This document shows, one piece after another, positions 13,495 to 18,974 of a stretch of DNA of 18,974 bases. Origin of the DNA: Bacteroidota bacterium (lineage in GTDB: Bacteria; Bacteroidota; Bacteroidia; Chitinophagales; Chitinophagaceae). Location: NCBI GenBank assembly GCA_023433345.1, contig JAEZDA010000033.1:1-18974 (forward strand). The letters run 5' to 3'. Under the pieces are notes generated by a model. That model was not told where the DNA came from. It saw nothing but the letters and a program-made list of their open reading frames with translations, and did not search any database. Positions within the stretch are counted from its first letter, which is position 1. The number at the start of each line of letters is the position of its first letter. Made by a program: the position numbers and the translations under genes.

Positions 13495-15093
13495 TTATAA
13501 GATTGTATTCTGAAGAATGTTACTTTTCTTTGCGTAATCAGTATTGTAGTGCAGGCCTCGGCTTTCTTTACGGAAGGTTGCAGACTTTACTATCAGGTAT
13601 GCAACAGTGATAAGGTTCCTTAATTCGCATAAGGCAGTTGATACCTCGGTTCTCTGGTAAAATCTTTCTGTTTCCTCATGTAACAGATCGAGCCGCCTGC
13701 TGGCCCGGTTAAGTCTTTCGTTATTTCGAACGATACCAACGTAATCGCTCATTATCAGTTTAAGTTCTTTCAGGCTTTGAGTGATAAGAATCATTTCAGC
13801 GGGTGCGCGCGTGCCTTCTGCATCCCATTCAGGAATTTCCTTAATGCTTATACCCGCTCTAAATGTTTCCCTGCCTGACAAATAACTCCGGTGAGCAAAA
13901 ACCATTGCTTCAAGCAGTGAATTGCTGGCAAGCCTGTTTGCACCATGCAAGCCGGTGCTGGCACATTCGCCTGCAGCGTAAAGATTTTTAATTGATGTTC
14001 TTCCCCATTCATCTGTTTTAATTCCCCCGCAACTATAATGGGCAGCCGGAGATACGGGGATCATTTGTTTGGCCACGTTTATGCCTATAGACAAACACTT
14101 TGCATAAATGTTAGGAAAATGTTCCCTGAATTTTTCAATATCCATGTGCCGGCAATCAAGGTATACATACTCCGTTCCATGTATTTTCATCTCCCTGTCT
14201 ATTGCCCTGGCAACAACATCACGCGGAGCAAGATCTTTTCTTTCGTCATAAGTTGCCATAAATGCTTCTCCAACTTCATTGCGAAGAATACCACCATCGC
14301 CCCTAACCGCCTCCGTTATTAAAAAACTCTGACCTCTTACACCCGGTTCATATAAAGCGGTAGGATGAAACTGGATGAACTCCATATTTTCTATTCTTCC
14401 CTTTGCCCGGTAAACCATAGCCACCCCGTCTCCGGTGGCGATCGCAGGGTTTGTGGTCACCCTGTAGGCCTGGCCATTTCCCCCTGACGCAAGCATGGTG
14501 ATTTTAGCCCTTATAGTTGCTACCTTATTGGAAGAAAGATTCAGCGCATACACTCCGTAACAGACAATATTCGGAGTAGATTTGGTAACTAGAAAGCCAA
14601 GATGATGCTGGGTGATAATATCAAGTACAAAATGGTGATTGAGGATTTCTACATTCCTTAATTTAGAAACCTGCTCAAGAAGAGTTCTTTCCATTTCCCA
14701 TCCCGTAATATCTTTATGGTGCAGGATGCGGTTTTCACTGTGCCCTCCCTCCTTTCCTAATTTAAAATCTCCATCAGGCTCACGATCAAAACGCGCTCCC
14801 CAGTTAATAATCTCGCGAATTCTTTCAACTCCTTCCTTCACTACAATGTCAACTATTTCCGGATCGCACAAGCCGTCTCCTGAAATTAAAGTATCATGAA
14901 TATGTTTCGAGAAACTATCCTGGTCGAAATCTGTAACACCTGCCACGCCGCCCTGTGCATACTTTGTGTTGGTTTCATCACTTTTCGCTTTCGTAATGAT
15001 GGTCACCTTGTTGTCAGGAAATTCTTCAGCTATTTTGATCGCGTAGGTTAACCCGGCGATACCTGAACCAATTACAAGAAAATCTGTCTCCAT
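13495..15093 (-). CDS. nadB: L-aspartate oxidase NadB
   Basis: A 532-residue flavoprotein that oxidises L-aspartate to iminoaspartate, the first step of de novo NAD synthesis. The FAD-binding GSGIAG lies at 9-14 and TKYAQGGVAG at 43-52. Active-site residues match E. coli NadB closely: H243 in QFHPTAL, R291 in LAPRDVVARA, H352 in AAHYSCGGI and R387 in GANRLASNS. The GECASTGLHGANR segment separates NadB from succinate dehydrogenase and fumarate reductase flavoproteins. The nadA and nadC partners are not in the window. It sits 15 bases after ispG and 14 before the acyltransferase gene, consistent with one operon. Confidence 0.96.
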   Translation of the reverse strand: METDFLVIGSGIAGLTYAIKIAEEFPDNKVTIITKAKSDETNTKYAQGGVAGVTDFDQDSFSKHIHDTLISGDGLCDPEIVDIVVKEGVERIREIINWGARFDREPDGDFKLGKEGGHSENRILHHKDITGWEMERTLLEQVSKLRNVEILNHHFVLDIITQHHLGFLVTKSTPNIVCYGVYALNLSSNKVATIRAKITMLASGGNGQAYRVTTNPAIATGDGVAMVYRAKGRIENMEFIQFHPTALYEPGVRGQSFLITEAVRGDGGILRNEVGEAFMATYDERKDLAPRDVVARAIDREMKIHGTEYVYLDCRHMDIEKFREHFPNIYAKCLSIGINVAKQMIPVSPAAHYSCGGIKTDEWGRTSIKNLYAAGECASTGLHGANRLASNSLLEAMVFAHRSYLSGRETFRAGISIKEIPEWDAEGTRAPAEMILITQSLKELKLIMSDYVGIVRNNERLNRASRRLDLLHEETERFYQRTEVSTALCELRNLITVAYLIVKSATFRKESRGLHYNTDYAKKSNILQNTIL

Positions 15094-15107
15094 AAATTTT
15101 TATTGAT

Positions 15108-17090
15108 TCAAACTTGCGCGGGTTCGGGTTCTATCCAAACATTACTTTCTTTAAGCAGGTTGATGAGCTCCTCAACGGCAACTTCGCTTCTGATGTTTCT
15201 TTTTACTACTTCCTTACCTCTATAAAGTGTAATCTTTCCCGGACCACTTCCCACATAGCCGAAATCTGCATCTGCCATTTCTCCTGGTCCGTTTACGATA
15301 CAGCCCATGATGGCTATTTTTAAACCTTTCAAATGATTGGTAACATTTCTTACACGTGTTGTAGTTTCCTGGAGGTCGAACAAGGTGCGGCCACAACTTG
15401 GGCAACTTATATATTCGGTTCTGGATATACGGGTTCTAACGGCCTGAAGAATAGAAAAAGCGCTATTATTAAGAAAAGTATGATTGTTCGTTGTTGGAAG
15501 ATATGTTCTGCCTGAAACCAGTTTGTTTTCCATTTTTGAAGGATCGTTCATCAACCATATGCCATCGCCCATCCCGTCAAGGAACAAACCTCCCGCCTGA
15601 ACTGAAAAATCAATTAATTGCTCATCTATGGTTTTACTGTGGCTTTCAACGGCTATGATCACCGGGATATCGATCTTTGCCAGCATGAGGTTATTAACGG
15701 CAAGGCGTATACGCTGTAATCCGTTCCGCGCGTTTGAATAAATACATAATACTACGGGATGGGATTGCGCTGCTGCGATCAGTTCATTATCTATCTCGTC
15801 AGCCTCCACTGCAATGAAGTTGATTTCGTTGCTCTTTTCTGCAGCCTTTATAAATTCCTTTCCCTGGAACAATGGATAGTGACCAAATTTTTTATCAAGT
15901 TTCCAATGCTGATTGTCACATATTATCCGGAGCGTTCCCGGAAGTTCAAATGATACGCTTTTCGACCCCGCATAAATGTAGTCTGCCGCTGCCTCGCCAA
16001 TGGTCCATTTATCAGTTAAAGAATCATACCTGTATCCAATATGTATAATATCATCAGCCAAAATTTCCTTTGCCTGCATAAAATCGGCTATCACTACAGG
16101 CACATGCCCTGCACCTACATTTTTTAACTCACGTGAAATTCTTCTCCTGTATTCGAACGGAGAATATGCTAAGGCAACGGGCTCATCATTATCCGGGGAA
16201 ATATCATAAGCTTCATACCTTCTTACAAGATCTTTGCAAACAGGTATTTCGAATTCCGGATCTTCTGTAAGGCTTACACGAATAGTGTCTCCGATTCCAT
16301 CTTCGAGCAAACTACCGATACCTATTGCAGATTTGATCCTTCCGTCTTCTCCGTCGCCGGCTTCGGTTACACCCAAATGCAACGGATAGCATTCGCCGAA
16401 CTCCTCTATCATTTGATGAACAAGAAGACGGTAAGCATGCACCATTACCAGGGGATTGCTGCTCTTCATACTTAGCACAATATTGTGATAATCGAGCGAG
16501 CGTGCTATTCGAAGAAATTCCATTGCACTTTCCACCATCCCTTTGGCAGTATCTCCGTACCTGCTCATGATGCGGTCGCTCAGGCTTCCATGATTGGTGC
16601 CGATTCGCATCGCCGTGCCATGCACTTTACAGATGTTCACTAATGGTGTAAATCGCTCCCGGATTCGTTCAATTTCTTCGAAATATTCTTCATCTGAATA
16701 TTCGATTTGCTCGAATTTTTTCTTGTCCACATAGTTACCCGGGTTTACCCTGACTTTTTCAATGACAGCTGCAGCAATCTCCGCCGCATTGGGCGTGAAA
16801 TGTATGTCGGCAACTAACGGTGTGGCATAGCCTCTTTCCGTCAGGGCCTCTTTAATTATCGCCAGCTTTTCCGCTTCGTTTTTTGATGGAGCTGTGATTC
16901 GAACCATTTCAGCGCCGGCTTCTATACATCTGATTGTTTGCTCAACAGTTGCTGCAACATCCATCGTATCCGTCGTGGTCATTGTTTGAACACGAATAGG
17001 TTGGCCATTGCCAAGCAGCAGACCGCCAACTTTCACTTCCCGTGTAGGAAGTCTCCGGTAAACATTTATGGCTTGATTATAAAATTGCAT
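15108..17090 (-). CDS. ispG: (E)-4-hydroxy-3-methylbut-2-enyl-diphosphate synthase IspG (long form)
   Basis: A 660-residue IspG (GcpE), which reductively converts MEcPP to HMBPP in the MEP isoprenoid pathway using a [4Fe-4S] cluster. Residues up to about 300 form the TIM-barrel domain (QTMTTTDTMDV, VRITAPSKNEAEKL, MRIGTNHGSLSDR, GIGSLLEDGIGDTIRVSL). The C-terminal cluster domain has the complete ligand set: C563 and C566 in CPSCGR, C597 in GCIVNGPGE, and E604. The roughly 250-residue central insertion (about 300-540) marks the long three-domain form known from plants, Chlamydiae and Bacteroidota, compared with about 370 residues in E. coli. A -7 element lies 30 bases upstream. nadB follows after 14 bases. 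Confidence 0.97.
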   Translation of the reverse strand: MQFYNQAINVYRRLPTREVKVGGLLLGNGQPIRVQTMTTTDTMDVAATVEQTIRCIEAGAEMVRITAPSKNEAEKLAIIKEALTERGYATPLVADIHFTPNAAEIAAAVIEKVRVNPGNYVDKKKFEQIEYSDEEYFEEIERIRERFTPLVNICKVHGTAMRIGTNHGSLSDRIMSRYGDTAKGMVESAMEFLRIARSLDYHNIVLSMKSSNPLVMVHAYRLLVHQMIEEFGECYPLHLGVTEAGDGEDGRIKSAIGIGSLLEDGIGDTIRVSLTEDPEFEIPVCKDLVRRYEAYDISPDNDEPVALAYSPFEYRRRISRELKNVGAGHVPVVIADFMQAKEILADDIIHIGYRYDSLTDKWTIGEAAADYIYAGSKSVSFELPGTLRIICDNQHWKLDKKFGHYPLFQGKEFIKAAEKSNEINFIAVEADEIDNELIAAAQSHPVVLCIYSNARNGLQRIRLAVNNLMLAKIDIPVIIAVESHSKTIDEQLIDFSVQAGGLFLDGMGDGIWLMNDPSKMENKLVSGRTYLPTTNNHTFLNNSAFSILQAVRTRISRTEYISCPSCGRTLFDLQETTTRVRNVTNHLKGLKIAIMGCIVNGPGEMADADFGYVGSGPGKITLYRGKEVVKRNIRSEVAVEELINLLKESNVWIEPEPAQV

Positions 17091-17119
17091 GTAATAGTGA
17101 ACAGGGGGTTGACTGCGCG

Positions 17120-17127
17120 CAAAATTA
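17120..17127 (-). promoter_or_regulatory. Candidate -7 promoter element for the ispG-nadB-acyltransferase operon
   Basis: On the minus strand TAATTTTG matches TAnnTTTG exactly, 30 bases before the ispG ATG and inside the 53-base gap after the BatB/BatC gene. No clear -33 TTG is seen at the usual spacing. Confidence 0.55.
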
Positions 17128-17143
17128 ACCTTTCCCGCCCTAT

Positions 17144-18754
17144 TTACCAGTCTTTTTCAGGACGGTTAACAGGTTGGGGATCGCCCTTCCTGAGCTTATC
17201 CTGAAGATTTCTTTCCTGTTGCTGAAGCGCTTTCAATTTTTCTTCAGCATCCTGTTTCGACATACGGCTTTGCGACTTCTTTTGATCCTGGTTATTATTA
17301 TTCTGCTTTTGCTGCTGTTGTTTTTGTTGATCCTGCTTTTGCTTCTTCAAGGCTTTCTGTAAATTCTGCCGCGCTTCTTCATCGTCGGGTTTAATTTTCA
17401 ACGCTTCTTTATATGCGACGATACACTCCGGCAGTTTATCGCTCATTTGCAAAACCACACCTTTATTGAAATATATTTCAGCCTTATCCTCAGGAAGTGA
17501 AGCTTTCTGCAAGGCTCTGTCGTATGCTATCACAGATTCCTCAGGTTTCTTAGATCTGAACAATGCATTACCAAGATTAAGCTGTGCAACAAAATCTTCC
17601 GACTTTGCCGCAGCTGCCTGGTAATGACCGGCTGCGTTTTCAAACTCACCTTTTTTATAGAGTGCATTCCCATCCCTGATCAGTTCCCTTGCATCCTGCG
17701 AGAAAACGGGGAAAAACACAAGCAACAAGGGCACCGTAATAACGGCCTTTCGATTTGGGCTGCGAACTTTTCGTTTTTCGGAAACAATTAGCTCGAGAAT
17801 TAACAACGTGAAGGCAAGAAGGAGGAAATATTGAAAGAAAGTTTCGTAATTCACTAAAGAATCATCAACAACGTCTCGCTGTTCCATCGAGGTAATTTCC
17901 TCCACGAGATTATTTACCACCTCTTCTGTAGAAGAAAACAATTGGTAATTGCCCTTGCCTTCCACCGCAATACTGCGAAGAGCACCTTCGTTCAATTTCG
18001 ACACAACGGGCCTTCCGCCGGCATCCATTTTCAGCGCTTGTGTTTCCGGATCCTTTAAAGTGGCCCCCTGCAGCGAACCCACACCCACTACATTTATCAC
18101 CACACCCTTTGACGCGAGTATCTTTGCCTGCTCCAAAGCTTGTTCATCATGGTCTTCACCATCACTTAACAGAAGTACAGATTTATATTTTTTTTCGTTG
18201 GGATTGAAAGAAAGATCAGCTATCCTCAGCGCTTCTCCAATAACTGTTCCCTGTGTGGGAACCGAAGAAGTACTTGCAGTGGAGATATACATTTTCGCAG
18301 CTGCATGATCTGAGGTAAGCGGCATCTGGAGATAAGCCTTGCCCGCAAAGATCACGAGCCCTATTCGGTTGTTTTCAAGGCGTGGCAGAAGCCTGTTTAA
18401 AACCTGGCGGGCTCTTTCAAGCCTTGTGGGACTAATATCTTCGGCAAGCATACTCGTGCTTACATCCAACACCACCATCAGGTCGACCCCGTTGCGCGTG
18501 ATACGTTGGCTGCCCTCCGCACTCCGCGGGTTTGCAAGTGACATCGCCACCAATATGACTGCGAACAATGCAAGCAAAAATTTCAGCAAAAATTTGCCAG
18601 GATGATAATGTTGCGTGAGTTGTTTAATAAGAACCGGATCACCCAATTTTATCGCAACTGTTTTCTTTCTCCTGATAGCAAGAAAATAAAGCAGCACCAA
18701 GAAGGGCACCGTCAACAATGTCCACAGAAAATAAGAATATTGAAACCCAAACAT
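17144..18754 (-). CDS. BatB/BatC-type fusion: membrane VWA domain plus periplasmic TPR
   Basis: A 536-residue protein. Two N-terminal membrane segments (about 6-26 and 56-74) precede a von Willebrand A domain (91-290) with an intact MIDAS: D97, S99 and S101 in DVSTSM, T147 in PLTSD, and D198 in LLSDGED. A third membrane segment (304-324) ends the BatB-like half. A short basic linker then leads to a second hydrophobic run (337-350, VITVPLLLVFFPVF, then SQDA) that looks like the old signal peptide of BatC. TPR-like repeats follow (about 354-460), then a Q/K/N-rich tail (469-493) and a charged helix. Bat proteins are linked to stress tolerance and envelope chaperoning in Bacteroidota and spirochaetes. 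I start at ATG 18754 (MFGFQYS), preceded by GGAG; a TTG at 18772 is possible. Confidence 0.92.
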   Translation of the reverse strand: MFGFQYSYFLWTLLTVPFLVLLYFLAIRRKKTVAIKLGDPVLIKQLTQHYHPGKFLLKFLLALFAVILVAMSLANPRSAEGSQRITRNGVDLMVVLDVSTSMLAEDISPTRLERARQVLNRLLPRLENNRIGLVIFAGKAYLQMPLTSDHAAAKMYISTASTSSVPTQGTVIGEALRIADLSFNPNEKKYKSVLLLSDGEDHDEQALEQAKILASKGVVINVVGVGSLQGATLKDPETQALKMDAGGRPVVSKLNEGALRSIAVEGKGNYQLFSSTEEVVNNLVEEITSMEQRDVVDDSLVNYETFFQYFLLLAFTLLILELIVSEKRKVRSPNRKAVITVPLLLVFFPVFSQDARELIRDGNALYKKGEFENAAGHYQAAAAKSEDFVAQLNLGNALFRSKKPEESVIAYDRALQKASLPEDKAEIYFNKGVVLQMSDKLPECIVAYKEALKIKPDDEEARQNLQKALKKQKQDQQKQQQQKQNNNNQDQKKSQSRMSKQDAEEKLKALQQQERNLQDKLRKGDPQPVNRPEKDW

Positions 18755-18760
18755 GCTCTC

Positions 18761-18768
18761 CAAAGTTA
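18761..18768 (-). promoter_or_regulatory. Possible -7 element just before the BatB/BatC gene
   Basis: On the minus strand TAACTTTG matches TAnnTTTG exactly but lies only 6 bases before the ATG at 18754, which would imply an almost leaderless transcript. A chance match is quite possible. Confidence 0.3.
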
Positions 18769-18870
18769 GCAAGAAACGCGCCGATGCTTCAGTGCTTTGC
18801 TACGAAAGAAAATGTTATTATTTAATGGTAACACATAGTTTCATCCAGCTTCATACATAAAACACCTGCT

Positions 18871-18974
18871 TTAAACTTTTACAATTTGTATTACCAACGA
18901 ACTTCCATTGCTCTTCCGCAGAACTACAAAGTACACGCCGCTTTGCAAGCTCGAAATATTCAAGGTGACCGAAG
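18871..18974 (-). CDS. T9SS-secreted protein, C-terminal sorting tail only (5' partial)
   Basis: Only the last 33 codons are in the window, ending with TAA at 18873-18871. The peptide contains LNISSLQSGVYFVVL followed by RKSNGSSLVIQIVKV and the stop. It matches the end of the type IX secretion sorting domain (Por secretion tail, type A): an [ILV]xxLxxGVYF strand, a short turn with NG, and a terminal strand close to KKIVK at the extreme C-terminus. The domain directs outer-membrane passage and is usually removed or anchored afterwards. The rest of the protein, and so its function, lies beyond the edge. The 116 bases between it and the BatB/BatC start show no clear terminator. Confidence 0.82.
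   Translation of the reverse strand, partial: SVTLNISSLQSGVYFVVLRKSNGSSLVIQIVKV

Overview
The window looks like chromosome of a Bacteroidota bacterium, most likely Chitinophagaceae or a close relative. Several independent signs agree. There is a C-terminal type IX secretion (T9SS) sorting tail at the right edge, a small DUF3098 protein between ftsX and uppP, a BatB/BatC-type VWA-TPR protein, and the long form of IspG (about 660 residues). Upstream of several genes there are matches to the Bacteroidota -7 promoter element TAnnTTTG. Base composition and codon use look even throughout, and I see no transposase, integrase, phage gene, CRISPR array, tRNA or rRNA.

Left part (1-3752, + strand): the 3' end of ftsX, then a DUF3098 membrane protein, an intrinsic terminator, then a tightly packed run of uppP (undecaprenyl-diphosphatase), a UMF1-type MFS transporter and a complete metallo-beta-lactamase-fold hydrolase. 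A convergent intergenic gap follows, holding a heptamer tandem repeat. Next come two overlapping minus-strand envelope genes (a flippase-like membrane protein of the LPG-synthase TM family, then a DUF3108 exported protein). These diverge from ruvC across only 26 bases, and both divergent genes begin with TTG.

Middle (5815-10000): ruvC converges on greA-HIT, with a 21-base antisense overlap. The greA leader contains a terminator-like hairpin. Upstream lies ridA with a D-2-hydroxyacid dehydrogenase (4-base overlap). These diverge, across two facing promoter elements and an 8-base inverted repeat, from a degenerate 3-hydroxyacyl-CoA dehydrogenase-like gene translationally coupled to tsaB (tRNA t6A synthesis).

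Right part (10000-18974): an ArsR-type regulator, a strong terminator, and a persulfide-dioxygenase-like MBL protein with two rhodanese domains. A roughly 390-base intergenic stretch follows with two short-period repeats and a chain of inverted repeats, then a 77-residue stand-alone LuxR-type HTH protein. On the minus strand ispG-nadB-LpxL-like acyltransferase form an operon (isoprenoid precursor, NAD and lipid A synthesis). Upstream of it is a BatB/BatC fusion, and at the edge is the tail of a T9SS-secreted protein.

Most of the window is housekeeping. The points worth following are regulatory or structural: the greA leader hairpin, the ridA divergent promoter, the degenerate HADH-like protein, the heptamer arrays, the hairpin chain before the LuxR-type gene, and the internal signal-peptide-like segment in the Bat fusion.
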